64,000 bases of DNA from Sutcliffiella horikoshii (GTDB lineage Bacteria; Bacillota; Bacilli; Bacillales; Bacillaceae_I). Position numbers and translations under genes: made by a program. This document shows, piece by piece, positions 1-10,167 of this stretch (within the stretch, counting starts at the first letter, position 1; the number at the start of each line of letters is the position of its first letter). Location: contig NZ_CP082918.1 of NCBI RefSeq assembly GCF_019931755.1, positions 228,001 to 292,000 on the forward strand. Direction: 5' to 3'. The notes under the pieces are model-generated. The model was given only the letters and a program-made list of their open reading frames with translations. It searched no databases and was not told where the DNA came from.

Positions 1-1277
1 AAATCACATCCGAGTTTGAGGAGATATATGTACCGACTAATGAGTTGGAACAAAGAGTGCAGAAAGCGTTGGAGATCGGGCAGAAACGGAAACGGAAAAA
101 ATCCAATAGGCTGCAATTGTTGAAGGTCAATTTTGCTGCGATATTAGTGGTCGGGATTATTGCCGTGCTTGCACAGTCATTTTGGAATACTGATGAAAAC
201 CTTTCTGGATCAGTTGCAAAAGATAGCATTCTCTCCCACTACGGTGACCCTGGTTTCAACCTGGTTGCCATAGAAGGAAAAACGACCGCATTGGATTTGG
301 TAGAGAAGTCGAATGGAATGACACTTAAGATAAAAGAGGTATATTTTGATGAAAGCCGTGTTGCTGTGGGGTATGAAGTGGAATCGGAGGAAGCGAAGAA
401 AGGGCTGATGTTCTCTACCATGTCATTTAACGGTAAAGACCTTGGTGCGGGCACACAAAACTGGGATATAGCCGCCGATCAGACCCATAGAGGCATACTT
501 GATTTTAATGCAGAAGACCTCGCTGATACCGGTACAATCGAATTGAATGTTGAATTTAGTAAATTCAATGATTTACAAGCAGAATGGCATTTCCAAATCA
601 AAGTGGAAAAAGAACCGGGATTAATCGTAAGAGGTCTTGGACTTGAAAAACAGCATGAAGGTAGCAGATTCAGAGTTTCTCTCCTAGAAGAAACGGCCTC
701 CAGGCTAGAACTGACCACAAGTTTTAATTTACCTGATGACATTAGAAAAACCATAACAGAAGATATGTTGCTAGAAATGATTGTGGTGGGGGAACAACCT
801 GATGGATCATTTATATCAAATCGCTATTACAGACAGAGCGGTAATTGGGGCTTTGCTGAACGGATGAAAGAAGAAGGTAAGAGTTATATATCACACTCTG
901 AGTTTGCGCCATTACGCAAAGTGGATTCGATTAAAGTTATACCGTATGTAATTGATTACAATAGGGTAATTACTGAGCCTTTGAAGCAAGAGGCAGTTTT
1001 AACTTCCCAAAATGGAACAATACAGCTGGTTAGTATGACGAATAAAGAGAATAGATTGGTAGTCAAATTGGATAAGGGGAGTATCCCAACTGAGCTAATC
1101 GGTCAAAACGTCCAAATTGAAGATAAGAATTTTAACAGGTATAAGAATGTGTTCTATAGAGATAAAGGGAATTACGTTGAACTTTACTTTGATATAAAAG
1201 GTAAGAAGGAAGACTTAAATATTGTCTATCAGCCAGTGGAATATTTCTTTGAAGATCTGGCCATCGAGGTAGAATAG
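1..1277 (+). CDS. DUF4179 anti-sigma-factor-like membrane protein, 5' end outside window
   Basis: The reading frame is open from the left edge, so the start codon lies upstream; a TTG at 45 is only an internal candidate. What is visible is a short basic N-terminal part with a KRKRKK stretch, one membrane helix (about residues 30-47 counted from the TTG) and a large extracellular domain with an N-terminal beta-rich DUF4179-type part. In this family a cytoplasmic N-terminus holds an ECF sigma factor and the outside domain senses envelope conditions; the sigma gene is normally just upstream, beyond the window. The assignment rests on architecture and general resemblance, and the signal sensed is unknown. 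A strong intrinsic terminator follows the stop. Confidence 0.6.
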   Translation, partial: ITSEFEEIYVPTNELEQRVQKALEIGQKRKRKKSNRLQLLKVNFAAILVVGIIAVLAQSFWNTDENLSGSVAKDSILSHYGDPGFNLVAIEGKTTALDLVEKSNGMTLKIKEVYFDESRVAVGYEVESEEAKKGLMFSTMSFNGKDLGAGTQNWDIAADQTHRGILDFNAEDLADTGTIELNVEFSKFNDLQAEWHFQIKVEKEPGLIVRGLGLEKQHEGSRFRVSLLEETASRLELTTSFNLPDDIRKTITEDMLLEMIVVGEQPDGSFISNRYYRQSGNWGFAERMKEEGKSYISHSEFAPLRKVDSIKVIPYVIDYNRVITEPLKQEAVLTSQNGTIQLVSMTNKENRLVVKLDKGSIPTELIGQNVQIEDKNFNRYKNVFYRDKGNYVELYFDIKGKKEDLNIVYQPVEYFFEDLAIEVE

Positions 1278-1283
1278 TAAATG

Positions 1284-1310
1284 AGCGGCTGCTGATTCAG
1301 CCGCTTTTTT
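1284..1310 (+). terminator. Rho-independent terminator after the DUF4179 gene
   Basis: An eight-base-pair stem AGCGGCTG/CAGCCGCT with a six-base loop is followed by a run of T, seven bases after the stop codon. Confidence 0.85.
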
Positions 1311-1633
1311 GCTTCAATGGATATATCCGTGTATACAATGGATATATAAAATTTACGGTTGATATATTTGTTTTACAATGGATAAATGGTCCGTTTGGAT
1401 GGATATCCTCGCAAATTCAACTTCGTGACATAAGCCGCAATCAAGAAACAATACAAACTCCAGTCATTTGAGTAAATTTACTCAATAAAAATCCACTAAA
1501 ATACAATGATTATTACTATTTTCCTTACTTTTCACCCCACCCTAATAATTAGTGACTACTTTACGAAATATCTCTGTGATTTCGACAAAATACTTCAAAC
1601 GGAAGAATATATTGGTAGTTAACGAGGGGGATT
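1311..1633. other. Intergenic region with degenerate ggatata-type repeats
   Basis: No gene was found. Between about 1316 and 1406 the motif CAATGGATA and near copies (TGGATATAT, TTGATATAT, TGGATATCC) recur about five times at irregular 20-30 bp spacing. The rest is AT-rich and probably holds the promoter of the LysM gene, but no convincing -35/-10 pair can be named. Confidence 0.4.
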
Positions 1634-2662
1634 ATGGTGGAAAGTCAGAATATTAGGTCTCGTAAAGAGAGAATTGAGACACAAAAAAGGATCAACAAGG
1701 GAAAGAGAGATAGAAAAATTGTTAGTTATGTCCTAGCTGGAACTCTTGCGGTTAGTGCGTTTATCACAGTTAATGCCAGAGGTGAAGTGCTTGCGAATGA
1801 AGCAGTACACCAAGTAAAACCTGGAGAAACGTTATTTTCACTAGCTCAAAAGTATGGGGTCTCCGTCAAGGAGTTAAAAGAGTTGAATGGTCTAAAGTCT
1901 GACATCATAAAAGTTGGCCAAATTTTGCAACTGAGTGAAACTGGTTCTAAAGACGTGGATGAAAACAAGAAATCAACCCATGAAGTGTCGTCTGGAGATA
2001 CACTATTTTCAATAGCGAAGAAATATGGTCTTTCCGTTACGGAACTTAAACAAGTAAATAACCTTAAAACGGACTTGATCAAAGTGGGACAGGTCCTGAA
2101 GGTTGGAGGTGCAACAACTTCTTATAAAGTAAAAGCTGGGGATACCCTCTTCTCTATTGGTGAAAAATTCAATGTAACGGTTGGTTCCATCCAAAAGAAG
2201 AACAACCTCACAACGGATACAATTCGCATAGGGCAACAGTTAATCATTCCACCTTCTTATCATCAGTCGGCGGAAAAGACTCAGGAAAAAGTGACAAAGG
2301 CATTTTACACAGTAGCACCAGGGGAAACGCTGTGGGGCATCGCTAAAAAGTTCAATATGTCAGCACATAAAATTAAGAAAGATAATCACATGTCTTCGGA
2401 ATATGTACTGATCGGTCAGGAGTTGAAAATCCAAACGGACGGCATGATAAAAGCCAATGCTGTTATAACTGGAGTGGTAGACCGCAATTCAGTGGAGTTT
2501 CTGATAGAAGGGGAGAAGGAGCCGGTTGTCCTGAGAGTTGCCTACGGTACCGCTCCCAATTATGACATTATCTCAGGAGCTGAGTTGTCTATCATTTATA
2601 AAAAAGGGATCAGTCCTGTTTTAGTAGATCTTGTGTTTGCTAATGAGGAGTTTGGTTATTAG
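1634..2662 (+). CDS. Membrane-anchored or secreted protein with four LysM domains
   Basis: A 342-residue protein with a basic cytoplasmic tail (1-29), one hydrophobic segment (about 30-47) that may be an uncleaved anchor or signal peptide, then four LysM peptidoglycan-binding repeats at about 58-102, 116-157, 164-207 and 224-267. Each repeat begins with a GETLF/GDTLF/GETLW-like motif. The C-terminal 70 residues form a beta-rich region without a catalytic motif I recognise. It probably binds peptidoglycan on the outer face of the membrane. The start is fixed by GAGGGGG four to ten bases before the ATG. It appears to be a single-gene unit with its own terminator. No hydrolase domain is present, so it is not called a cell-wall hydrolase. 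Confidence 0.8.
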   Translation: MVESQNIRSRKERIETQKRINKGKRDRKIVSYVLAGTLAVSAFITVNARGEVLANEAVHQVKPGETLFSLAQKYGVSVKELKELNGLKSDIIKVGQILQLSETGSKDVDENKKSTHEVSSGDTLFSIAKKYGLSVTELKQVNNLKTDLIKVGQVLKVGGATTSYKVKAGDTLFSIGEKFNVTVGSIQKKNNLTTDTIRIGQQLIIPPSYHQSAEKTQEKVTKAFYTVAPGETLWGIAKKFNMSAHKIKKDNHMSSEYVLIGQELKIQTDGMIKANAVITGVVDRNSVEFLIEGEKEPVVLRVAYGTAPNYDIISGAELSIIYKKGISPVLVDLVFANEEFGY

Positions 2663-2674
2663 AGTTTGGAGGGG

Positions 2675-2699
2675 AGGATCACTTTTGGTGGTCCTTTTC
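2675..2699 (+). terminator. Rho-independent terminator after the LysM gene
   Basis: Stem AGGATCAC/GTGGTCCT (one G-T pair), loop of five bases, then TTTT. Confidence 0.75.
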
Positions 2700-2789
2700 T
2701 TATGCTGCGGGGGAAAAAAACAAAGGTATTTAGCTTTTTATATAGAAATATTTACCTGAGAACGCAATAGAAAGCGGGTAATACCTAAC

Positions 2790-3431
2790 ATGTTAAAGAG
2801 TAAGCCATTCTTATATGTTTCTGTATCATTAATTGTAATCGCAATGATCATGTCTGTTCCTTTTAGACTACATTCCCCTTATGGTCCAGAGCGTACCACT
2901 GTTTTATCTATCCCGATAACAACAGTGGAAGGACCCGTGTATGTCGGAATGATTACCGTGTCTATTCTTCTTCTGGGGTTAGTCTTCTTGGTGCTTGCAT
3001 TGAAAAAGTACAAGGTACGAGCCGTCATATTGGCAGTTCTTCTCTTTGCGTTTGGTCCATTAAAGTTTGCGGAGGCATACCAGAGTACCTTTGCCACCGG
3101 CCTAGATGCGATATCTTTTGATAAAGAAAATAGCACATGCATCTATGAAGCCAAAGATGAAAGAACCATGACGGCTCGATGCGAATTATATCTAAAAAAT
3201 CATAGTAAGGAAGATGTATCATTTAAACTCACTTTCTATGAAGAAGAGTGGTTTGAAGGACCTCAGTATATGAACAATGCCGGTCCCTTCAAATTAACCG
3301 TTCCAGCAAATAATGAAAATCCAATTATCGTGAAGCGAGAGCTAAAACTAGAAAAGGAACAGACTTTTTCAGGATCTAATAGTCACTTCAACGTCATTTT
3401 AGAAACCAAAGGAAAACAGCGAATCCTTTAG
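2790..3431 (+). CDS. Unknown three-helix membrane protein with an extracytoplasmic beta domain
   Basis: I do not recognise this 213-residue protein. It has an N-terminal hydrophobic segment (about 7-26), two further helices (about 50-70 and 76-95) and a soluble C-terminal domain (about 100-213) that carries two cysteines near 117 and 131 and reads as an immunoglobulin-like or beta-sandwich fold. Upstream is only a weak ribosome binding site (AAAGCGGG). It lies alone between the LysM gene and the palindromic site array, and its stop codon abuts the first site of that array. Length and composition fit a real gene, but no function can be proposed. Confidence 0.6.
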   Translation: MLKSKPFLYVSVSLIVIAMIMSVPFRLHSPYGPERTTVLSIPITTVEGPVYVGMITVSILLLGLVFLVLALKKYKVRAVILAVLLFAFGPLKFAEAYQSTFATGLDAISFDKENSTCIYEAKDERTMTARCELYLKNHSKEDVSFKLTFYEEEWFEGPQYMNNAGPFKLTVPANNENPIIVKRELKLEKEQTFSGSNSHFNVILETKGKQRIL

Positions 3432-3432
3432 T

Positions 3433-3614
3433 CAAACGTTTGTTTAAAAAAGAATACTCTAGCTACCATTAAAAACAAATCATCCAACAAACGTTTGTTT
3501 AAATCCCCAACCCGCTGGTACATATGGTCCCAAGGCCTTTAGTCAAACGTTTGTTTAAACGAAACCACCCCCGGCTAAGCGCCACCTATCCACCTTAATC
3601 AAACGTTTGTTTAA
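3433..3614. repeat. Array of four CAAACGTTTGTTTAA sites at about 56-bp period
   Basis: Four copies of CAAACGTTTGTTTAA begin at 3433, 3488, 3544 and 3600, so the spacings are 55, 56 and 56 bp. The core CAAACGTTTG is a perfect palindrome; the second copy extends to the 14-bp palindrome AACAAACGTTTGTT. The roughly 40-bp intervals do not resemble each other. The array fills the gap between two convergent genes, and its last copy touches the T-run of the metH terminator. The central AAACGTTT fits operators of LacI/GalR-type regulators, but the binding protein is unknown. Confidence 0.8.
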
Positions 3615-3648
3615 TAAAAAAAACCCTCACGCAACCACGCGAGGGTTC
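3615..3648 (-). terminator. Rho-independent terminator of the met operon
   Basis: Read on the minus strand: stem AACCCTCGCG/TGCGTGAGGGTT with a short loop, followed by a run of T, just downstream of the metH stop. Confidence 0.85.
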
Positions 3649-3652
3649 CTAC

Positions 3653-6600
3653 CTACAACACATTAAAATACCTAGCCTCCGGATGCGCAAACACAATTGC
3701 CGACACCGATGCCTCTGGCTCCATCATACAGCCATCCGTCAGCTCCACGCCAATATCCTCCGGCTGGATCAACTTGAATAGCTTCTGCTGATCATCCAAG
3801 TTCGGACATGCAGGATACCCAAACGAGAATCGCTGGCCTTGGTACTTGGCAGAAAATCGTTCCTTCATTGTAAAGCTGACAGGATCCGGGAAGCCCCAGC
3901 GGTCGCGCATTTGCTGGTGGACCAGTTCCGCGAGGCCTTCAGCAGTCTCGAGTGCCAAAGCCTGCAGGGCATGGCTTTCCAAAAAGCGGCCTTCCTTTTT
4001 ATATGCGGCACCCAGTTCGCGAATTCCGCGGCCTGCAGTTACCGCGAACAGTCCCACATAATCCATAACACCACTGTCGCGGGGCTTCACATAATCAGCC
4101 AAGCAAAGGTGAGGCGCTTTTGCCTGTCTTGGAAAATCGAACTGCTCAATCACTTTACTTGTGTCCTCTGGATCATAGATGAACAGGGTGTCGCCTTCTG
4201 ACTGAGCCGGGAAGTATTGATACACGGCAGCTGGAGTGATGAGTTTATTCAGCTTAACTTCCGACAACAGCTGATCCACCACACCCTTCACTTGTAAGGT
4301 GCGCTCGTCTTTTTCCGCCACCAATCTCTCAATCTTTCCTTTTACGCCAAGATGATGCCCGATCAACATTTGCATATTGATGTACGGTTCCACATGGGAA
4401 ACAGAAATGTTCCGCAGCAGGTGACGCTTCGTATCATTTGGTGTGAATACACGTACATCCCGCGAGACATTGGAGCGAACTTTAACGGCCGTCGCAACAA
4501 CACTGCTGTCCTCAGCAACACCAGACGCGCTCTCTGCAGCCGCCGCTGCCTCACGCAATCTCTTCTGTTTCTCCGCCTGCTCATTCACCAACACTTCAAA
4601 CTCCTCAGGTGAGCGCAGCTGGTTGGCAAGCGACAAGCCGTTCATCGCATCCTTCGCATAAAGGACAAGCCCTTCATATTCTTTGGAAATCTTGTTGTCT
4701 GTGAACTTCCGAGACAAAGCAGCTCCACCTACTAATATAGGAACCGAGATGTCGGATTGCTTCATATCCTGCGCCGTCAACACCATCTGTTGTGCGGATT
4801 TTACGAGCAATCCAGATAAGCCGACGATATCCGGCTTTTCTTTTTTAATAGCTTGAATTAAGTCGGTAGAAGTTACTTTAATTCCAAGGTCGACCACGTC
4901 ATATCCGTTGTTACTCAAGATAATGTCGACCAGGTTTTTCCCGATGTCATGCACATCGCCTTTAACAGTCGCGAGTAGAACCTTCCCTTTAGAAGAGGAG
5001 GTATCACTTGCTTCCATATGCGGCTCCAAAAAGGCGACGGACGCTTTCATGACCTCGGCGCTTTGCAACACTTCCGCAACGATCAGCTGGTTATCATTGA
5101 ACAAGCGGCCGACTTCTTTCATCCCGTTCATTAATGGACCATTGATGATTTCCAGTGGAGTAGGGTAAGCGGCCAACGCAAGCTCAAGGTCAGGAAGGAG
5201 CCCTTCTTTTGTTCCTTCCACCACATAGTAGGCTAGTCGCTCATCAAGAGGTAAATCCGGAATATTGGACTTCGCTTCTTTCTTTTTGCCTCGGTAAAAG
5301 TCAGTGAATAACGCCAGTGACTCATCGGTCGTTTCAAATAGCAACTTTTCCGCCATCTCGACCTCTTCGGCAGGGATGGATGCGAAACGCTCCAGTTTTT
5401 CGGTGTTCACGATCGCATAGTCCAAGCCTGCCTGTGTGCAGTGATAGAGGTAAACGGCATTTAACACTTCACGTCCGACCGGTGGGAGCCCGAAAGAAAC
5501 GTTGCTGACGCCAAGTATCGTCAAACAGGCAGGAAAGTGTTCTTTTATTAAACGAATTCCCTCCACCGTTGCATTTGCCGACCCAATATACTGCTCGTCA
5601 CCTGTACCGACAGGGAAAACCAGCGGATCGAAAATGATGTCAGTAGGGGAGACCTTGTACTTGTTCACCAACAGATCGTAGGACCTCTGTGCAATCTCAA
5701 GCTTCCGTTCAGCACTAACGCCCATTCCTTCTTCGTCAATGGTGCCGACGACAAGCGCCGCACCGTATTTATGAACCAACGGAATGATCGCTTCAAAGCG
5801 TTCCTCGCCATCCTCGAGGTTGATGGAGTTGATGATCGCTTTTCCTTGCGAGTATTTCAACGCGGCCTCGATGACCTGCTCGTCGGTGGAGTCGATGACA
5901 AGTGGGACCTTCACCTTTTTCACGACCTCTTGTACGAATGCTTTCATGTCCTCAAGCTCATCGCGATCCGGGTCGGCAAGGCAGATGTCGATGACGTGGG
6001 CGCCGCCTTTTACTTGGGCACGGGCCACTTCTGCCGCTTCTTCAAATTTTTTCTCCGCAATCAGTCTCTTAAACTTACGGGAGCCGATGACATTGGTGCG
6101 CTCCCCGACCATGATTGGGCGAAGGGAAGGGTCGTCATAGATGAATGACTCAATTCCGGAAACGCTGTGGTGGTCGCAAACAGTGGCAGCACGAGGCTTA
6201 TAATCCTTCATCACTTCCGCAATCGCGCGAATATGATCTGGTGTCGTTCCGCAACAGCCTCCGACAATGTTCAGCCAGCCCTGTTCGGCAAAACCCCCAA
6301 GCTTGGTCGCGAGGGACTGTGGCGTTTCATGATAATGACCTTCCTCATCCGGCAAGCCGGCATTTGGATAGCAGCTGACCGCACTTTTGGATAAGTTGGA
6401 AAGCGTCCGGATATGGTCCTGCATGAATTCCGGTCCGGTCGCACAGTTCAATCCGACTGCAAGAGGTTTCATGTGCTCCACAGAAACGTAAAATGCATCA
6501 ATCGCCTGCCCTGCAAGGGTGGTCCCCATCGGCTCGATGGTGCCGGAGATGATGACCGGTACTGTGACACCGGTTTTTTCAAAAGCACGTTGGATGCCAA

Positions 6601-7129
6601 GAAACGCGCATTTCACGTTCAATAAGTCTTGGCTCGTCTCTACTAAAAGACAGTCAGAACCCCCGTCCAACAACCCACGTGCTTGCTCCTCATAGGAATC
6701 TGTCAGGGCATCAAAAGTGGTTCCACCCGTAACACTCAAGGTTTTCGTTGTCGGACCTATCGAGCCTGCCACAAAGCGCGGCCACTCCAGGGTGGAAACC
6801 TTAGCGGTCGCACGCTTGGCAATTTCCGCGCCAAGCCTATTAATCTCGTAAGCTTTGCAGCCAAGCTCATACTCATCAAGTACAAGATCAGTCCCGCCGA
6901 ACGTATTTGTCTCCACGATATCGGCACCAGCGTTCAGGTATTCCACATGGATGCGTTCGATGACATCGGGTGCGGTGATGTTCAGGTTTTCGTTACAGCC
7001 GTCATACTCTTCGCCGCCAAAGTCATCTGGCGTAAGGTTTGCCTGTTGCAGCATCGTTCCCATCGCGCCGTCCATGATCAGTATTTTCTTTTGCAATTGC
7101 TGTTCTAGTAGTGTGATAGGTTTAGACAT
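3653..7129 (-). CDS. metH: Cobalamin-dependent methionine synthase
   Basis: This 1158-residue enzyme transfers the methyl group of 5-methyltetrahydrofolate through cobalamin to homocysteine. The full modular order is present: homocysteine/zinc domain (about 1-310, zinc-ligand motif GGCCGTT near 290), pterin-binding domain (about 330-600), cap, B12-binding domain with the DVHDIGKN motif near 723 carrying the lower-ligand histidine, and the S-adenosylmethionine reactivation domain from about 885 to the end. The ATG at 7129 has AGGAGGG seven bases upstream. The frame is open 18 codons further, but that start lacks support. It is last in metI-metC-yitJ-metH and overlaps yitJ by 8 bp. Expression should follow the upstream SAM riboswitch. 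Confidence 0.95.
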   Translation of the reverse strand: MSKPITLLEQQLQKKILIMDGAMGTMLQQANLTPDDFGGEEYDGCNENLNITAPDVIERIHVEYLNAGADIVETNTFGGTDLVLDEYELGCKAYEINRLGAEIAKRATAKVSTLEWPRFVAGSIGPTTKTLSVTGGTTFDALTDSYEEQARGLLDGGSDCLLVETSQDLLNVKCAFLGIQRAFEKTGVTVPVIISGTIEPMGTTLAGQAIDAFYVSVEHMKPLAVGLNCATGPEFMQDHIRTLSNLSKSAVSCYPNAGLPDEEGHYHETPQSLATKLGGFAEQGWLNIVGGCCGTTPDHIRAIAEVMKDYKPRAATVCDHHSVSGIESFIYDDPSLRPIMVGERTNVIGSRKFKRLIAEKKFEEAAEVARAQVKGGAHVIDICLADPDRDELEDMKAFVQEVVKKVKVPLVIDSTDEQVIEAALKYSQGKAIINSINLEDGEERFEAIIPLVHKYGAALVVGTIDEEGMGVSAERKLEIAQRSYDLLVNKYKVSPTDIIFDPLVFPVGTGDEQYIGSANATVEGIRLIKEHFPACLTILGVSNVSFGLPPVGREVLNAVYLYHCTQAGLDYAIVNTEKLERFASIPAEEVEMAEKLLFETTDESLALFTDFYRGKKKEAKSNIPDLPLDERLAYYVVEGTKEGLLPDLELALAAYPTPLEIINGPLMNGMKEVGRLFNDNQLIVAEVLQSAEVMKASVAFLEPHMEASDTSSSKGKVLLATVKGDVHDIGKNLVDIILSNNGYDVVDLGIKVTSTDLIQAIKKEKPDIVGLSGLLVKSAQQMVLTAQDMKQSDISVPILVGGAALSRKFTDNKISKEYEGLVLYAKDAMNGLSLANQLRSPEEFEVLVNEQAEKQKRLREAAAAAESASGVAEDSSVVATAVKVRSNVSRDVRVFTPNDTKRHLLRNISVSHVEPYINMQMLIGHHLGVKGKIERLVAEKDERTLQVKGVVDQLLSEVKLNKLITPAAVYQYFPAQSEGDTLFIYDPEDTSKVIEQFDFPRQAKAPHLCLADYVKPRDSGVMDYVGLFAVTAGRGIRELGAAYKKEGRFLESHALQALALETAEGLAELVHQQMRDRWGFPDPVSFTMKERFSAKYQGQRFSFGYPACPNLDDQQKLFKLIQPEDIGVELTDGCMMEPEASVSAIVFAHPEARYFNVL

Positions 7130-8981
7130 TTTGAACCCTCCTGGATGAATGGAACGGACCGTATTTTTTGGCATAGTTGGCAAGCTCTACTGTCAGTTCA
7201 TAGCGCATGAACGGTGTGATCATGTAGATGCCGTTGAATAGTTCAAGTGCGGCATCAAGCAGCCCCTTCGCAATGTTTAAGCCCTCAAGACTTGCCTGCT
7301 GTGGATCATATTGATGACGGTTCATCACCTCGAGCACCTGTGGAGTCAGCTTGATTCCCGGCACCTCATGATGAAGGAAATTGGCGTTGCGGCTGCTTGT
7401 CAGCGGCATAATCCCAATATAGATGGGTGCATCAATATGTTTAGTAGCCTGATAGACTTCGAGTAATTTTTCTTCTGAAAAGACAGGCTGACTGATGAAA
7501 TAGTCTGCACCGGCGTCTATTTTTTTCTCCATTCGTTCGACCGCCTTATCGATGATGCGAACATTCGGGTTGAAGGCAGCTCCGACTGAGAAGCTTGTGC
7601 GCTCCCCAAGTTCTTTTCCAGAAAGGGAGACACCTTGGTTAAACTGTTTGATCATATTGATGAGACCAAACGAGGTGACATCATAGACAGAGGAGGCACC
7701 CGGAAAATCACCGACCTTCGTTGGGTCTCCAGTAACTGCCAGCACGTCATGAATGCCAAGCTGATGGAGTCCCATCAGGTGTGACTGCAAGCCAATCAGA
7801 TTGCGGTCACGGCAGGTGATGTGGATCAGCGGGCGCAAGCCGATATCTGATTTCACAATGGATCCCAGTGCGGTGTTGCAGACCCGTGGGGAAGCAAGGG
7901 AATTGTCCGCTAACGTGAGCGCATCAATGCCTGCGTCCTTCAAGGCTTTAGCCCCAGCCATGAATTTATCTGTATTTAATTTTCGTGGAGGATCGAGTTC
8001 CACGATGATGGATTGTTGCTTTTTTGCTTTTTCAAAAAGTGGTGTTGGCACTTCCTTCTTTTTAGAAGGGATGATGATGGTTTTCTCTTTCCGCTTTACT
8101 TGTTTTTCTTTCACAGGGCCCACGTCCTGGAGTGCTTGGGAGAACGCCTGGATATGTGCCGGCGTTGTCCCGCAGCAACCGCCAAGTAACCGTACGCCTT
8201 GGTCGCGAAAGGCAAGTGCAGTTTCTTTAAAATAATCCGCGTCGCTGTCATACTCCAGTTTCCCATCCACATAGGAGGGGAGACTTGCGTTCGGATAGGC
8301 AGACAGATAAGCAGTCTTTGGAATCGATACCTCTTCCAGTGTGGAAATCATATGATAGGGACCCAAACGGCAGTTTAATCCGACGATATCAGCACCAAGC
8401 GATTCCAAGCGGTTCAAGGCATCTGTGATGTGGACGCGATTTTGCAAATAGCCAACCTCTTGGAGCGAAACTTGCGCAATGATCGGTAGGTTCGTTTCTT
8501 TTCTAGCAATCTGCAGGACCGTCTCTAATTCCTCCAGGTCATAGAAGGTTTCTAGCAAAATACCATCGACCCCTTCAAGCAGCAGGCAGTAGAGCTGCTC
8601 GCGGAAGGTGCGTTTAATTTCTTCAAGCGGAATGGCTTCAGGCTTGATGGCGCGGATCCCGCCGATTGTACCGACCACATGGGCGCCAGGGTGATCCGCC
8701 ACTGCTTTTTTCGCTAGCCTAACCGCAGCGCTATTTATTTCTTTTACCTGATCCTGCAGTCCATAACGCTCCAGCTTGTGGTAGTTGGCCGCATACGTGT
8801 TGGTCTGGATAAGATTGGCGCCGGCATTTAAATATGCCTGGTGGATATTATAAATTTGGTTTGGTTGCGACAAGTTCAATTCCTCAAAGCAACAATCAGA
8901 ACCGTAGGAATAGAGGAGGGTCCCCATCGCGCCGTCTGCAATTAATATTTTGTCTTGTTGTAAACTATCTAAGATTCCCAT
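7122..8981 (-). CDS. yitJ: Bifunctional homocysteine S-methyltransferase / methylenetetrahydrofolate reductase
   Basis: This 619-residue protein has an N-terminal homocysteine methyltransferase domain (about 1-295, zinc motif GGCCGTTP near 265), a lysine-rich linker and a C-terminal 5,10-methylenetetrahydrofolate reductase domain (about 320-610). It matches the B. subtilis YitJ architecture. The reductase half makes the 5-methyltetrahydrofolate used by MetH, encoded next. The ATG at 8981 is chosen because GGAGGG lies six bases upstream, although the frame stays open 22 codons earlier. It overlaps metC by 17 bp and metH by 8 bp, so translation is probably coupled. How far the N-terminal half duplicates the MetH reaction is not decidable from sequence. 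Confidence 0.93.
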   Translation of the reverse strand: MGILDSLQQDKILIADGAMGTLLYSYGSDCCFEELNLSQPNQIYNIHQAYLNAGANLIQTNTYAANYHKLERYGLQDQVKEINSAAVRLAKKAVADHPGAHVVGTIGGIRAIKPEAIPLEEIKRTFREQLYCLLLEGVDGILLETFYDLEELETVLQIARKETNLPIIAQVSLQEVGYLQNRVHITDALNRLESLGADIVGLNCRLGPYHMISTLEEVSIPKTAYLSAYPNASLPSYVDGKLEYDSDADYFKETALAFRDQGVRLLGGCCGTTPAHIQAFSQALQDVGPVKEKQVKRKEKTIIIPSKKKEVPTPLFEKAKKQQSIIVELDPPRKLNTDKFMAGAKALKDAGIDALTLADNSLASPRVCNTALGSIVKSDIGLRPLIHITCRDRNLIGLQSHLMGLHQLGIHDVLAVTGDPTKVGDFPGASSVYDVTSFGLINMIKQFNQGVSLSGKELGERTSFSVGAAFNPNVRIIDKAVERMEKKIDAGADYFISQPVFSEEKLLEVYQATKHIDAPIYIGIMPLTSSRNANFLHHEVPGIKLTPQVLEVMNRHQYDPQQASLEGLNIAKGLLDAALELFNGIYMITPFMRYELTVELANYAKKYGPFHSSRRVQNV

Positions 8982-10167
8982 GATATACCCTCCGTTGTTC
9001 TTGGTTACCGCTTGCTTCTGTAATGGTTTGCTGAAATGCCTGTTCAAAGTCTTCTATTAAATCCTCGGCACTTTCAAGTCCAACCGACAAGCGGAGTAAG
9101 GAGTTGGAGATGCCGCGTTTTAACCGTTCTGCTTCCGGCATTGCCGCGTGAGACATTTTCGCAGGGAAGGAAAGGATGGATTCTACCGCTCCTAAGCTCA
9201 CAGCAAACACCGGAATTTCTACATTGCCGACAAACTTCCTTAAATCCTCCTCGCTGTGCAGTTCAAAAGAAAGGACAGCTCCAGGTCCTTGCGCCTGTCT
9301 GTGTTGAAGGGTGAAGCTAGGGTGTGTCGTCAATCCTGGAAAATAAACCTTTTTAACGGCAGGATGTTTTTCTAGGTAACTGGCCATTTTATAAGCGGAC
9401 TTTTGGGACTGCTCAAGCCTTACATGCAATGTTTTAAGCCCTCTTAAGACAAGCCACGCATCCTGGACACCAAGCACCGCGCCGAAGGAATTTTGCAAAA
9501 AGGCTAAACGGTCGGCAAGCACAGGATCCTTCGCCACCGCAAGGCCTGCCACGACATCACTGTGTCCGGAAAGAAACTTCGTTGCGCTGTGCAGGACAAG
9601 GTCTGCGCCAAGCTCCAGCGGCTTTTGCAAGGCTGGCGTCAAGAACGTGTTGTCGACGAAAGTCCAAGCTCCGACTGTTTTGGCGAGAGTGGAAATCGCT
9701 GTGATGTCCGTTACTTTTAATAACGGATTGGATGGTGTTTCTACATAAAATAATTTTGTATTGGGTTTGATGGCTGCTTTCACTTTTTCCAAATCTGTCA
9801 TATCCACAAAAGTATGTTCCACGCCGTATCGGGTAAGAACCTCGGAGACCATCCGGTAAGTGCCCCCGTATACGTCTTCTGAAATCAATACGTGATCGCC
9901 TTGTGATAGAAGGAGGAAAGCAGTCGAGATGGCAGCCATTCCAGATGAAAAAGCAAAGCCTCGCGTTCCTTCTTCTAAGTGTGCGATTGTCTCTTCGAGT
10001 GCTTCCCGGGTTGGGTTGGCAGAGCGTCCATAGTCATATTTGCCAAAGGAATCGATATCAGGCTGATGAAAGGTGGATGCGTGTTGTATGGGCACGCTCA
10101 CCGCTCCGTTACTTTTATCAAACTTATGGCGGTTGTGTAGCAGCTTCGTTTGAAAAGAATGGCTCAT
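8965..10167 (-). CDS. metC: Cystathionine beta-lyase
   Basis: A 400-residue PLP enzyme of the Cys/Met metabolism family that cleaves cystathionine to homocysteine, pyruvate and ammonia. The Schiff-base lysine lies in [11 protein letters not shown] near residue 196. The family features YGRSANPTR (phosphate-binding Tyr/Arg), SSGMAAI and the VDNTFLTP stretch are visible. The start overlaps the metI stop as ATGA, with AGGAGG upstream. It is called MetC rather than MetI because of its position second in the operon and its closer resemblance to Bacillus MetC; the two paralogs are similar, so substrate preference is partly inferred. Confidence 0.88.
   Translation of the reverse strand: MSHSFQTKLLHNRHKFDKSNGAVSVPIQHASTFHQPDIDSFGKYDYGRSANPTREALEETIAHLEEGTRGFAFSSGMAAISTAFLLLSQGDHVLISEDVYGGTYRMVSEVLTRYGVEHTFVDMTDLEKVKAAIKPNTKLFYVETPSNPLLKVTDITAISTLAKTVGAWTFVDNTFLTPALQKPLELGADLVLHSATKFLSGHSDVVAGLAVAKDPVLADRLAFLQNSFGAVLGVQDAWLVLRGLKTLHVRLEQSQKSAYKMASYLEKHPAVKKVYFPGLTTHPSFTLQHRQAQGPGAVLSFELHSEEDLRKFVGNVEIPVFAVSLGAVESILSFPAKMSHAAMPEAERLKRGISNSLLRLSVGLESAEDLIEDFEQAFQQTITEASGNQEQRRVYHGNLR

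Noticed and set aside
3433..3614. Small CRISPR array
   Set aside because: The repeats are only 15-16 bp and the core is fully palindromic; no cas gene is near.
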